This document shows, piece by piece, positions 1-15,100 of a DNA stretch of 64,000 nt. The notes under the pieces are model-generated. The model did no database searches. It was not told the DNA's origin and saw only the letters and a program-made list of their open reading frames with translations. The first letter of the stretch is position 1. Each line of letters begins with the position of its first letter. Source of the stretch: Tetrahymena thermophila SB210 (Eukaryota; Ciliophora; Oligohymenophorea; Hymenostomatida; Tetrahymenidae); assembly GCF_000189635.1 (NCBI RefSeq), contig NW_002476301.1, positions 372,001 to 436,000 of the forward strand, written 5' to 3'. A program made the position numbers and the translations under genes.

Positions 1-504
1 AATTTAACCTTTCATAGAATTTTTAAAATAAATTTGCAGAAGCTACGCCTTAATTTGAAGAAATTTGACATGAAAATATTTATGGAAAAGTGTACTGATT
101 GAATGTAATAGAGTAAATTCATACATTTTTTCAAAAGACAGTGTGCTAAGAATATATTAGGAATACAATAAACAATATACTTTTTATCTTGTATTATTTT
201 TAAAAATTGAAATTAATCAAATTCATGAGAAATCAATCAAAACAAGTGTGAATTATTTTAATTGCTTTCTCTTTTTGTTTGGAAATTAAAGTCTTAAATT
301 AATGAATTCATCAAGAAATTATTGCTGAAGAAAATCATTTGAAAAAGAGTGGAAAAGCTTGAAGAAATCAAAGTAAATAAAAATAAATTATATTGAAAAA
401 GCATAGATTCATCAAAAAAGCAAAAATAAAATATAAAAAATTAAATAAAAGCTAAACAATTTCATCAAATAAAAAAGTAAAGCAAAATTTAGAAATAAAG
501 ATAA
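1..504. other. AT-rich flank upstream of dynamin gene
   Basis: No coding frame with recognisable protein is seen. The last 150 bases are A-rich with few G or C, typical of a ciliate 5' leader, and run directly into the ATG of the dynamin-related gene. No promoter motif could be identified. Confidence 0.6.
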
Positions 505-3291
505 ATGGCTGAGCAAGAAAGTTCATTTTAGGGATCAGGTCTTTTTGATAACCTTAGAAAGTTAATTAACGTCATCGATGAATTAAGAGATGTCGGTTTA
601 CAACAATATATTAGATTGCCTAGAATCGCAGTTATTGGTTCTTAATCATCTGGTAAATCATCTCTTCTCGAAAGTATCGTTGGTATCGATTTCTTGCCAA
701 GAGGTTCTGTAAGCTTTAAAATTAAAATACTCTTAATAAGTTATTTAAATTTAATCTACCTATAACAAAATAGGGTGTAGTTACTCGTAGACCTTTAGAA
801 CTCAGATTAGTTCATGTGCCTCCCAGTAATAAAAAAGCATTTTTGTTTTTACATATTTTTATGAATATTTGAAAACAGTGAACATAAAACAATCTTTTTC
901 TAACTTAAATGAAAAAAAATTTACTGATTAGATAGAATTTGATTGCGCTAGAATAGAATATCAAAATAAATTGAATCTAAAATATGAAACATTTTATTAA
1001 TTTCAAACTATAAAAATTAGATGAAAGATAAATCAAGCCATATGCTATTTTCGATGTTGATAAATCAAAGAAGTGGGAAAACTTTGATTAGGTTAGATAA
1101 CAAATCGATTTCTTAACTGACCAAGTTGCAGGTAAGAGAAAGAAAATTATCAATGACCCTATCGTATTGACTATTTACTCAAATGATGTTATCGATTTGA
1201 CAATTATTGATTTGCCTGGTATTACAAGAATTCCCTTAAAAGATTCAGACCAATAAGAAGATATCGAAAAAGTTACTAAAGATATGGCTTACTCGTAACT
1301 TATTTTTTATATAATTACAAATGTTTTAATAGTAAATTATAGCCAAAAGCTTCCATCAAAGCAACCTTCTTTGAAAAAAATTAAAGGAGTTTTTTAACTT
1401 AAGTTATGAGGCGATTTTGTTAAAATTATCCAAATTAAAAGCAATACATCAATAAAAAATACTTAATCATGCACACATTTTAAACAAAAATTATTATAAA
1501 AATAGATACATAAAAGATGAAAGAACAATTATTTTGTGTGTTGTTCCTGGTAACTAGGATATTTCTAACTCCGATGGTCTCTAATTAGCTAGAGAAGTAG
1601 ACAGAGAAGGCAATAGAACAATTGGTGTTGTTACAAAAGTATGCAGCATTTATTTCTTAAATATAAAAAATAAATAAATATTTTAGAGGCTATTTATTCT
1701 AAATTTGCTTTATTTAATTAAAAAAGCTTGATATCATGGATGCTGATACTGATGCAAGAAAAATGATCATGGGTCTTGAAATTCCTTTGAAATTAGGATA
1801 TGTTGGTGTCAAGGGTAGATCTCAAAAGGATATTAATGACAATAAGAGAGTTTCTAAAGCTCTTGACGAAGAAAGACTTTTCTTTGCTTAGCATAAAGTA
1901 TACTCAACTATGGATCCTAAGTTCTTAGGTACTAAAGCTTTGACTAATAAGTTATCAAGTGTGCTTTTCTATCACATTAGAAATATTTTACCTGCTATCG
2001 TCAAGGAAATTAAAGATAAATTGAAAGAATGTGAAGATAGACTTAAAGACTTGGGTCCCTCTCTTCCAAGAGAACAAAAAGATAAAATGCAACTTATCTG
2101 GACCATGATTACTGATTTTACTGAAAACTTTAAAAATACAATTAAGGGTAAATACGATCAAAGACGTTCTAATATTAATACAGAATTATCTGGTGGTGCA
2201 GTTATTAAGATGATGGTAAATAAATTTACCTTATCATTAATTATTAATCATACATTTTTATATAATTAATTAAATAGTTCAATGAGCTTTATGAAGATTT
2301 CATTTAAAAAACCTTTAGAGCAACTAGAGAATATAGCGATAAAGATATTTAAACAGCTATTTAATTGCATTAAGGTGATTCTATTCCAGGTTTCCCCTCA
2401 ATAGATGCTTTCTTATATTTAATTAATCCTCAATTAGAAAAGCTAAAAGACCCTGCCTTTGAATGCTTAACTTAATGCTACAATTATTTGGAAGGTTTAG
2501 CTAATAAGATTTTGAAGAAAATATTCTCAAGATTCCCCACTGTTATGGACGAAATTGCAGATATTACAAGCAGAGTGCTTCAAGCTGTAAATTTACTTTA
2601 ATTTTTATTTAAAAAGATATTTAGCTCAATATTTAAAATTAAAATAGTAAAGAGATTAAGCAAAAGAAGTTGTTAACAATATTATTGAATCTGAATAAGG
2701 TTACCTTTTCACTAATGATTTAGGCTATCTTGCTCACAGAACTCATTTGATTCCAGTATATTTTAATATTCTCAAACTTTTTATAAATAATTTTAATTAA
2801 AAAAAAAGGCTCAAGAATCTGGTAAAGAAGGTTAACAATAGATAGATGCTGAAAAAGCTTTTATTAATGAATTGAGATCTAGAGTAGACGTTTACTTCAA
2901 TATCGTTGTCAGAAATGTAAGAGACTCTATTCCTAAGGCTATTGGTTTCTTCTTAGTTAAGGCTGCTTAAGAATAATTGTAATATTAATTATATAATGAA
3001 ATTATGAGAAGTGAAGATTCTCTTGGTAGCATTGCAGAAGTATGTTTTTTTTTTCAAATAGTTAAAACCAAATTTAATCTTATTTTTTTCTTCAATCTAG
3101 CCTGCCAACATCGCAGAAGAAAGAGATACACTCAATAAAACTATCGAAGTTCTTCAAAAGGCTCATAGAGTTATTAAGAGAGATCCTGAGTAATTTTATT
3201 TCAAAAATGTAATTGTTTAAATAAATATTTTTTTTTAAATAGTCTTCAACCCAGATATGATGGATAGAATCCTTAAAAGCAAGTTGTTTGA
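505..3291 (+). CDS. Dynamin-related GTPase
   Basis: Large GTPase of the dynamin superfamily, which self-assembles on membranes and drives fission or remodelling by GTP hydrolysis. Ten exons were placed: 505-708, 774-825, 1021-1294, 1506-1638, 1727-2215, 2278-2586, 2648-2755, 2809-3039, 3101-3189 and 3243-3291. They sum to 1938 bases, exactly 646 codons, giving 645 residues. The P-loop GSQSSGKS lies near residues 45-52, DLPG near 149-152, and the TKLD G4 motif spans an exon junction (VVTK/LD). Exons 5-7 give the helical middle region, and the C-terminus has a GED-like stretch (AEERDTLNKTIEVLQKAHRVI). No PH domain or proline-rich tail is visible, as in Drp-type dynamins rather than classical dynamin. 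In-frame TAA/TAG occur throughout. The last two splice sites are the least certain. Ciliates have several Drp paralogues, so I give no symbol. Confidence 0.93.
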
Positions 3292-4102
3292 AGAATATGA
3301 TTATTCAATGAGGATTTTAATATTTCTAAAATAATTACCAAAACTAAAAATCTAAATTATAAAATAAAAATCCAAATAATAAAATATAGAATAAATAAGC
3401 AATATCTCTAGTTAAATTTAATTTTGTTAAATCGTTTGCTCAAGAATATCTGTCTTAAATATAATATGTTAACTTAAATCAGTACATTTAGTGTATTTCC
3501 ATGTCAAATATGTATCCCAGCAATATCTATAAATGTACAAGCTTTTCCATATCAAAACATCTCTCTTAAATTAATTTATTTATTAAAAAATATTTCTTAA
3601 ATTTACTTTATTTCATTTAAAAAACGATTAGTTGCATTCAATTTTTACAAAAAGTTTATTGAAATATCTTGCTTAAATTCTAAAATAAAAGTAAATAAAA
3701 TTTTTTTTTTTTTCAATTTCAATTGAATTTGTTTAAATTTATAACAATCAACCAATCAACTAATAATTCATTTTTTTAATTTTACTTTATAAGTAAATAA
3801 ATAACAGATAAAATGTTAAATTTTTTAATTTTAATTAAGCAATTTAGAAATATTATAAAATTGAAATTACAAATTTTAAATTATGTTAAATAATAATAAA
3901 ATTGATACATTAAAAAAAAACATATTATAAAATTAAAATTTATGGCAAAAATTTCAAAGATGTTAAAAGTATTTATAAGAATAAAGTAAACAATACAAAA
4001 TTATTAGATAAGTAGTAATGGATCAGAATAATTATTAATTAGTTTTATTTATTTTTTTAAAATTAAATTTATTTTATATTATTTTGAGTTTAAATCAAAT
4101 AT
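3292..4102. other. Intergenic, convergent 3' flanks
   Basis: Very AT-rich spacer between the dynamin gene (+) and the CEP41-like gene (-), which converge here. It contains poly-T and poly-A tracts only. I see no coding frame with protein-like composition and no structured RNA. Confidence 0.6.
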
Positions 4103-5316
4103 TCAATATTTTTATTATGAAGGTTTGTTTTCTTTTCCATCATTCAAAATATTATTTATTGGTGTTCTATTGGTTTTATTTGCAGTAGTTGGTTTGGAGT
4201 TAATTGTAGAAGTTTTAGTGATACCCATAGTTGTTTTATTATCTGATGCTTATCTGCTTACAATTTTCTTTTCAGTTTAGACAATCTATTTTTTGATAGC
4301 ATCTGGGATCACACCTTCAATATGATCAGGATATTCTAAAGCAAAAGATTCAATTCCTTTGTTTAAAATGTAAATATTATCATATCCCTTCTCAAAAAAT
4401 GTTTATCCAGCTGTTATAGTTTATTTTTCATCACTTGAATAAACAATAATAACTTTGTCAGAAGCATTTTTCTATATCAAAAATAAATAATTGGTTCATT
4501 TAGTTACTTATTCAAAGGAAATTAATTTACAAATTTGTATAGGATAGGAATCACTTTGTCTCTTTTAAAATTAGTGATTGGATATGATACAGATTCTTTG
4601 ATTCTGTAGGTCTATTGTTCGGTTTCGTCTCTTACATCAAGCAGTAAAAATGAATTTTAATCCTAATTTATACATATAAAAAAGTTAGAAAATATTATAA
4701 AAATAAAAAGATATACAATATATCCCTCTTTCTGTTCAGGTTCATGAGTTTAAGTAATTCCTGACTATCTGCTATTGTATGATGCTTGTGAGACATTATC
4801 ATAATTAAATTTACCTATTTGTTCATCTTGTTGATCATTCTAATTTATAAGATCATAAATACTTTCATGATTCTTATCCAAACAAAGTAAAGTGAACAAA
4901 TATCTAGCAGAAATTCTTCCAAAATTTTCATTTTTCTTCTTAGCAATAAACTTATCACCTTTTCATGCATAATTTTAAATTAAAAAACATATTTAAGAAT
5001 ATGAAATCTTTACTTTTGACTTCAACATCTCTTGCAGTTGTACCGCTATTAATTGTTTTTTAAACATGTTCGTATTTAGTTGAAGGCTTTGTTTTCACTT
5101 AAAGAGGCTATTTATTTAGTAAAAGAGAGTAATTATTATATTTGTTTTAAATTAGAAAAGAAACAAAAGGCCTAATCTAAACTTTCTTTAATCAAATTAC
5201 ATTTGAGTTTATAACTGGTTAAGCTCATAGGTCTTTTAAATAAGTTTTTAAATATCTAATTATTTATTTACATCTTTCTTTTAGTATTGATATCCAAGAG
5301 GTTTGTGCTTATCCAT
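4103..5316 (-). CDS. CEP41-like rhodanese-fold centrosomal/ciliary protein
   Basis: The ATG at 5316 gives MDKHKPLGYQYQKKD, followed by introns. An N-terminal exon near 5018-5110 reads KPSTKYEHVQKTINSGTTARD, matching the conserved KYQHVKxRLDTG region of CEP41. The central exon (about 4715-4970) includes RISARYLF. The rhodanese-like fold begins with NSFLLLDVRDETE (about 4640) and continues as VIIVYSSDEKQT and FFEKGYDNIYILNKGIES (about 4340-4470), again close to CEP41. The rhodanese active-site Cys loop is absent (SSDEKQ in its place), as in animal CEP41. CEP41 acts at centrioles and cilia and is linked to tubulin glutamylation, which fits a ciliated cell. The C-terminal tail is Thr/Asn/Lys-rich and ends at TGA 4103-4105. 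The family call is strong, the exact introns less so. Confidence 0.8.
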
Positions 5317-6624
5317 TTTTAACTATCTGTGCTTATAAGTTTAAAATTTTTATCTACTTTCTTTTTTGATTTTTTGAAAATCTTCAGATTGTTAATTTAA
5401 AATTTTTTTTCTAAAAATCTAAATTTTGATTAATCTTATTTAAAACCATATATATATATTACTAGGTAAATAGGAGTTTTTCAATATATAATTTCTTTTT
5501 AAATGTTTCAATTTTATAGCAATTGATGGCCTGAAAAAATTATTCAAAATTTATTAAATTTATAAATTAGATATTCTTTCAAATTACCTTTATGATAATT
5601 ATATCATTTTCAAGATTTATTAGCTTTTATTGTCAGAAATTCTTAAAAAATATTTTTAAAAACTATTTATTTTTATTTTTCAACAAATTTATCAAACCAA
5701 TTAAAATTTTATTTAAAAAATGTTGCTTATTAATCTAAAATATATTATTTATGAAGAAATGAAATAAAATTTTATAATATTATATGTTTATTTGTTTTTA
5801 AAAAATAAAAACTATGAAATAAATAAATTAATTAAATTATTCAGTTATTGTTCGTTTATGTAGCCTTGAAAAAGGCAGCACCCTAGGGTACTATATATAT
5901 TTTTTTTTATAATTAATCTCTATTTTATTAATTTAATAAAATGTAAAATTATTTTAAATAATAAACGAGGTTTATTATGCTTTAAATACACTCTTAATAA
6001 ATAACTTTGGTTACTATTTATTTAGAATTTTATAAAACAGTTAAATACTAAAACCAAATTAATTAAAATTATTTATAAATATGATAAGAATTGATTGACA
6101 TTTTAACCATATTTTTAAGAAATCATTAGAAATTTGATTTAATTAAGCTCAATTTTGTAAAGTTGATATTATATAAATTAATTTTTTTGAATCTTTTTAT
6201 ATTTATTTGACAAAAAAGTAAAATATTTTAAATGCTTAAGTAAGGTTTATTACACTTAATATATTTATTTACTCTATAAAACAGGATTAATATTGATTTA
6301 TTTTATTTAAAATTGTATAACATTATTTTTTTCGAATAATTACAAAATTGAATGAAAGTTTTTATTAGATGATCCTTTAAAAGAATAGTGAATAAAGTCA
6401 GACAAATATATATGATATGTAAATAAAAAAATACTTTTATAGATTGATAAATTTAAGTGTATATGTTTAAATATGCTATGAAATAATAAGCCAATATTAT
6501 CAAAAGCTTTAATCTATTTAAATTAAAATAGTTTATTTAGTTAGTATAGGTTTAAATAATTAAGTAATAAAAAAATTAAATTTATTTTATATATTTAATT
6601 TTTTTTGATTGTTTGGATTGTTGA
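5317..6624. other. Intergenic, AT-rich
   Basis: This 1.3 kb spacer lies between the start of the CEP41-like gene and the end of the IMPDH-family gene. It has no protein-like frame. The only compositional break is a small GC-richer block at 5863-5889 (listed separately). Confidence 0.55.
5863..5889. other. Two adjacent small palindromes in AT-rich spacer
   Basis: GCCTT-GAAA-AAGGC at 5863-5876 is a perfect 5-bp stem with a GNRA-type loop. Three bases later ACCCTAGGGT (5880-5889) is a perfect 10-bp palindrome. Both stand out from the surrounding AT-rich DNA. The function is unknown; it could be a binding site or part of a leader of the CEP41-like transcript, about 550 bases upstream of its ATG. 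Confidence 0.35.
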
Positions 6625-8540
<1,916 letters not shown>

Positions 8541-9901
8541 TTTGCTAGCTATATAGTTAGAGTTTACTAAGGTGTAAGTAAAGAGGGTGTTTATTTAGTT
8601 TTGCTAAATAGTACAGAGATATTTATTTTTTTCGAGTTCGCAGATAATATAAAAAAACTGGGTTGAAATCAAATCGTATTTAAACCCAAATTTCTAATGC
8701 AAATCCTAAATTTTATAATCGGTATTGCCAGCATTTTAATTTTTATCAAAAAGTTAAGTTTTGAGTGGGGGATAATTAAAAATCATACAATTATTAATTC
8801 AATTAAAAATAGTAAAACCTTATCTATCTTTTAGGTTATAATCAAACAATAAAAAATATTGCAAAGAAATGACGTCTTATAACTTAGTTTAAATATTGAT
8901 GAATAACATATAAAAATATATATTATCCCTTAATACCACTTTTTTTACAATTAAAAAGATCTTCAAAAACAAAAAAAAAGTAAATCGGATTTTGAAAAAG
9001 AATCCATTTTTTTGCAGTTTATATCAAGGAAAAGATGACTAAATCATTTAAAAACAATTCAAATTCTCTAAAATTAAAAAATGGTTACTTATTTACCTGA
9101 CAAAAATATAATTTAGGATGAAAATTTGAAGAAATTGTAATTGAAAAATAGGATTTACAAAATTCATAGTATTTGAAACATAATTTATGTCTAAAATAGA
9201 GCAGCTACAATAAGAAAACAAAGTTTGTGTGATTTTGGTTACAAATAGATGGAAAATTCATTTTTTTTGTAATTTTTTTATTTAAAATGCCTAATAGTAA
9301 TATCTATTATCAGCGAACTAAGTTTATAAGTGGCAAAAAACTTTCATTTCTATTACTTTAGCTTTATCTACTGTTTCCCTTTTTACTTCTTAATTATTGC
9401 GCGAGCGCACTTTTTATCAAATTTGTAGAAATATTGTATCTACTTATTGTTAGCTAAATTAATATACTTGTAATATTGTTTTTCCCAATTAAAATAAATA
9501 TTTTCAACAGATTCAGTTCTTGCAAAAATAGGAATACAAATCAAGACAAATATGGATTTAAATGAAAAAAGAACGTTTGAATTTAAAATTGTGTCCTAAT
9601 TTAATTTTTGTACTCTTAAGTTTATAAAATATCTTTAATTGAAATTAGAAAGCAAAGTAGTTTTGTAATAGATTGAATAAACTTTATGTGTAAATAAAAT
9701 CTTTAAGTTTTTGTAAATTCTTCGTTCTTCCTTAAATTAAATTGACTTGCTTTTTTTAGTTTTCCCATACAAAGAAAGATATATAAAGATATTGATATAT
9801 CCTCTTTTTAATTTGTATTTTTCTTCTACTTTCACAAATATCTTGCTATTTATTCTTAAAAGCTTTCTTTGTTCATTTAATATCCACCCAAAGTTTTTAA
9901 A
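8541..9901. promoter_or_regulatory. Divergent intergenic region, IMPDH-family / LYR genes
   Basis: This 1.36 kb region must hold the 5' control regions of both divergent genes. It is AT-rich with no protein-like frame. The one clear sequence feature is the GC-only inverted repeat TGCGC-GA-GCGCA at 9398-9409, rare in such DNA and resembling an E2F-type core (GCGCG). No TATA-like element can be assigned with confidence. Confidence 0.4.
9398..9409. promoter_or_regulatory. GC-only inverted repeat, candidate regulatory site
   Basis: TGCGCGAGCGCA is a 5-bp inverted repeat with a GA centre, composed almost only of G and C in DNA that is otherwise mostly A/T. It lies between divergent genes, 492 bases from the LYR ATG and about 860 from the IMPDH-family ATG. 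It resembles an E2F/DP core, which is an inference from sequence alone. Confidence 0.3.
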
Positions 9902-10635
9902 ATGGAATATCTCAGAAGAATTTTTAGAAGAGTCCCTGTAGTCAATGATCAATATCAAAGCTACTTGCTGAAAAATGAAGAATATTTAAGAAGAAATAAA
10001 AAAGATGTGTTAGAGTTATATCGCAAATTCCACAAAACTATCCCAAAACTCTTCACTAGAAAAATAGAAAAGGCTGCGAAAATAGAAGTAAATCAAACTC
10101 CAAAGATGTATTATATATTTCATTTGATATTAAAATAGGAATTAAAATATCTCTTCCATGAAAATAAGAATGAGCAATTCATTTCAAACATAGAACAATA
10201 CAAAATAATTGCAAACGAAGGTAAAAAAACATAAATTATCATTATCAATTTCAATTAAAAATAAAAATAAAAATTTAAGAAAGTTAATTGATTTTTTTTT
10301 AAAATGGTTTATTTATGGAATAAATATTATTTATCAACTAAATAAATGAACTTTGTATGCTCAAAACATCTAAAATACCACATTTTTATTACAATTTTGA
10401 GAAAATAATTAAAAAAAGAATTCACTATTTAATTTGTTTTGGTTTTAAATTTAGAATGGGTTAGATTATTCTTAGTAATTTAAAATTAATAAAATAAATA
10501 TAATTTTTAGTGCTTGAAAAAATAGATAAGAAAGAGTATCCTCCTTTTCCTTCATATTACCCCTATAAGATGTATGACCCAAATAATTTAGAAGTTTAGT
10601 TCAGAAAAAGACACAGCAGAGATGTGCTTATTTGA
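9902..10635 (+). CDS. Small LYR-motif-like protein
   Basis: Two exons, 9902-10220 and 10511-10635, join in phase (GAA G/TG CTT) to give 147 residues and end at TGA 10633-10635. The N-terminus is basic (MEYLRRIFRRVPVV). The segment VLELYRKFHKTIPKLF carries an LYR tripeptide followed by a basic/hydrophobic helix, as in LYR-motif (complex1_LYR) proteins of mitochondria, which act as accessory subunits or assembly factors. The C-terminal part is rich in Tyr and Pro (KKEYPPFPSYYPYKMYDP) and ends RHSRDVLI. The length suits an LYR family member, but the family call rests on a short motif. It could also be an unrelated mitochondrial ribosomal or respiratory subunit. The 290-base intron is AT-rich with canonical ends. 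Confidence 0.6.
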
Positions 10636-12104
10636 AATTGTATTTAAAAATAAATCATGTTTGTTTTCTTTCTATTTTAATTTCACTATTACTAATATGT
10701 ACATTTTTTGTAAGTAAAAGTAATTGGATATATGAACACCTCTCAAATTAATAGGTTACTTAATTAACTATGTAATACTTTCATATGATATCTTTTAATG
10801 CAAATTGTTCTAAACTTTTTTTTAATAAAGAGTAATATTCATAAATCTCTTTAAAAGTAACATATCATACCAAAAAAAAATTTTATCACAAAATATTCTC
10901 CTTAATAGAATAATACTCAATTATAATTTAATATATGTTAACTTCTAAGCTTTTTAGACACTAATATTCCATGATTTAGTATTAGAAGTAAGTTTTTATA
11001 TTAAATTTTAATTAATTTAATATTAGAACAAATTTTCTATTTATAAATTACTTATATTTAAATAAAAGAATATACTTACTTAAAAAATAAAGTAAACCTA
11101 GTTTTTTTATTTATAAATACTAATATAATTAAGAATTAATTAAATATTTTTCTAAATCAATTTTTTTAATAATGATTTATCATTTATTTATATAATTATT
11201 ATTTTAACAAACAAATTAATATTTATTTAAGAATACTTCAAATAAGTTAAGATAGAATTTATTTAAAACATAAATTTTCTTAAAAATTAACTACTTTAAT
11301 AGATGCTCATATATATTTTATTTATTATGTTGTCACACACAGAATATTTTTAATGCCAATATTATTAATTTGTTTTGGAATAAAAAAGTTGCTAAATTGA
11401 AAATATATGCTTGACTATTTATTAAATTAAAATTATTTATCATATTACACATAAAATAATGTAAATAAGATTTTAATATTTTATAATAAATAATCAATTA
11501 AAATCTCAAATTAAATTTTTTTTATCATAAATATTATGCAAATTTATTTTTATTTCTTGCACTGAAATTATTTTAAACTATATCTTTGTTAATCATTTAA
11601 GTGATATTAGATCTTCTTACTTTACTATTAATTATGTTTTATTTATTTTTGATAATTTTAGATATAAAATAATTAATAATTTTTAAATCAGATTTGTATT
11701 GTTAATTTATATGAATTATATGTATAAAAAAATATTTATTTTTTAATATTTTAAAAAAAATATCAAATTTATTTATTAAAAATTTTAAATATTTATTAAT
11801 CTATTTTTATTTATGGAGCTTTTTTTAGAGAATTTGTCAACTTATTTAACAAATCAGACTAAATGTTAAGATATTTTATTAGAGTGCAAACCATTAAAAC
11901 ATTTAAAATATATATTAGACCCTCTTAATCTTATTTAATTTGTATACATAAATAAATAGTATAATTAATTATTTGCACTTGATTGTTTTTTTGCTTTGTA
12001 AAATCAATAATTATTAATATATAAATATTAAGTTGATTGACAAATACAAACAAAGCACATTCTAAAAAAAACATAGACACAAAAGATTTTATTTTAAAGG
12101 ATAA
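10636..12104. other. Intergenic, extremely AT-rich
   Basis: A 1.47 kb spacer dominated by A/T runs. I see no protein-like frame and no repeat of note. The last 100 bases form the leader of the RRM/RS gene. Confidence 0.6.
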
Positions 12105-15100
12105 ATGTTTACAAGTGTTAGAAAAAATAAAATAAAACCAGTATTGGGATCTGACAGAACCGAAAAAAGCAAAACTGATTACAAAGAATCTATCGAAGAA
12201 GAAGATATTGAATTAGATATTGGAGAAGACTTAGTTGATGATGATAAAGATGAAAAAGTTTAGTTATAGGAAAGATCTGATAAATAAAACAATCAGCAAT
12301 AAGAAAACAATCCATCTAAGGAAAATAATAATAATGAAAGTGATATTGAAGAAAAAGTAGTAGGAGGTGATTATGAAGAGCCAGAATTTTTAGGTGAAGA
12401 AGAAGCGGAAGGTGAAAACGATGATAAAAAATATGATTGGATGGATTCCGATGACGAGGAAGATGGAGATGATTAAAAAAATGACCATGATAAAAACGAT
12501 AGCAATAGCTCTCCTAATTAAAGTAAATGTTTAAATCATGATTAAAATGATATTCAAGAATTAAATAATATTTTTAAAAATGGAAAAGATGTTTTAGATT
12601 AATATCAAATATCATTTTTACTATTTGAAATTTAATTGAGATTGCTTATGGCTATTACACAAACGCTATCTTATTTGATAGAAAAATTAATTATATTTGG
12701 AAATGAATAAAAATATATTTTTTAGATATGAGATTTCATAAATCTAAAAAATGAATTAATTAATCAATTAAAAAATATCCATACATTAAAGAATAAATAA
12801 ATATTAATATGTCATATTTATCGTTTGAATCTAATCATTAAAAGGGAACAGAAAAAGCTAGAACAATATGTAAATTCCTTTAAACAAAGAAGAAGTATCT
12901 TTCGTTATTCTACTTTATTTACTTTTCTTTTATACTTAATAGAAAATTAGCTATTATAATCAAATTTATTAATTATCTAAATGAATACCCCATTTTGTCA
13001 TATTTATTCTTTTAAAATTTATTTTAATAAATTTGTTATTAAAAAAGCCTGAGTAGAGAACCATAGTTGTGACAAACTTAAATTTTGAGCTTTCAGATAA
13101 AGAAATAAGAAATTACTTCTAACAATTCGGTAACATTGAGTAAGGATTAAATATCATTTTATTTAATATCAGTCTCAATATCTATCGAAATAAAATAAAA
13201 AAGAAACAAATAAATAAATAAATTTACTTTTGGATTCATGCATATTTCGAATAAAATAGAAAAACTATAATAAAGCAGTTAATTTGTTTGAGAAAATGAG
13301 TTTTATTAGAAGTATTTTAAATTAGCAGATAATTTTATTTAGAAATAAAGCTACAAATAAAATATTCTCGATTATTTATTGAAAGAAAAACAAAATTTAT
13401 TTAATAAAATAATACTGGTATTGGCTGGGATATTATGCTTATATTCAACAAGAATAATAAAAAATATAAAATTTTAGAATTTCTTTTTCAAAAGCAAATT
13501 TTAAAATAATCAAGAATTCTTTTACAGATTATTAATTATTTTTATTTAGAATTTTTTTCAAATGAATGTAAACAAAATAATAAATTATTAAGCTTGCAGT
13601 AGAGTCAAATCTAAAGCATAGTAAAAGTTTTTGTTTCAAACAAACAAAAATAGCTGCAAACTAATTAATAAGAATATCTAAAATAATTTTTTGAGAGGCA
13701 TAAAGCCATTTTTGAATTATTAAGTTTAAATTTTTTTAAATGATTTTTAACTATCTATTACATATATTTTAAATTAATATGAAAAGAGATTTAATTGTAC
13801 CCAGAAATGAAGGATAACTATTTAACAAAGGAAGAGCGTTTGTTTAATATTCTACAGTTGCTATGGCGTAATTGGTAAGAATTTCATATTATAGAGCTTA
13901 ACTTGATATTTAAATGATTTAATTAATTTTTGAGATATTCTTCAAATTAAATTAGACAGCAAAAAAGATTTAAATTTAAATATTCTTTTAAAATATTTGT
14001 TGCATCTACAATTACATAAATGATAAAAAAAACATGAATTTATTATCTCATTAACTTGGATGTAAAATTTTGTTCTAAATCCAAATCATCATGAGGGAAT
14101 TAAATTTTGGTTTTTGGAGCTTGTTTGTTTGAGTATATTATTGAAACAATATTTTTAGAATCTATTCTAAATTTTCATATACTAACTAGCAGATCCTTTA
14201 ATATTTAAATTAACTTATTTATTAATATTTGAAAGATTAATCAATATTTCCTCTCTCTGCTTTACTGCTCTAAATAAATACCATCATCAATCAGCTATTA
14301 TTATTTTAATTACTTTTTGTTGAAGACAGATTTTGATTAAAAAGAAAAAAACAAAATTAAAAACCCACTAAAAGATACCAAAAATTTTTAAATAATGAAT
14401 AGTACCCTAAATTTAAGTATCTTGCTACTTTTAATTGAAATCAATTTAATTAAAGGGGTAGGAATTTATCTTTAGATATCAACAAATATGGCAATTTATT
14501 CCTAATATAATATACACTAGAAATGTTTGAGAGCATTTTTTTATAAATAAATTCATATTATTTTCCCGCGATAATCTCTTCAACTAAAGCCATTTTATTC
14601 AATTAAAACAAAAAAAAATATTTTTCACCTCATATTCGTTTTTTCAAATTATCATGAAGTTGATAAAATAGATTATCCAAAAAAAATAATTAATCTAAAT
14701 TCTTTTTTAATTGAGTGTCGTAATATTTAAAAATTTTTTATCCCTTTTTCCATATTCTAATAAGATCATGCATGATACATCTATTGTATTTATTACTACC
14801 AAATAATTTGCATACATATGAATTACTCTTAAAGTTCTGAAAAAGAATTCCCTTTATATTAAATTGTAAAGCAGGGTATTTTAAATAAATGATTAAAATT
14901 AAATTGACTTCATATTTGAGTGATTAAATTAGCAGCTTTACAGATTTATTTAGATTTAATATAAAATAGAAAATAATTCAAAATTTCCCTCCATGATTTA
15001 AATTTTTTCATTTATTTTTAAATTAAACTTTTTTTAAATATTAAAAATGCAAATTTTTTTAACAGTTACTTTATTTATTTTTATTAACATGCATATTATT

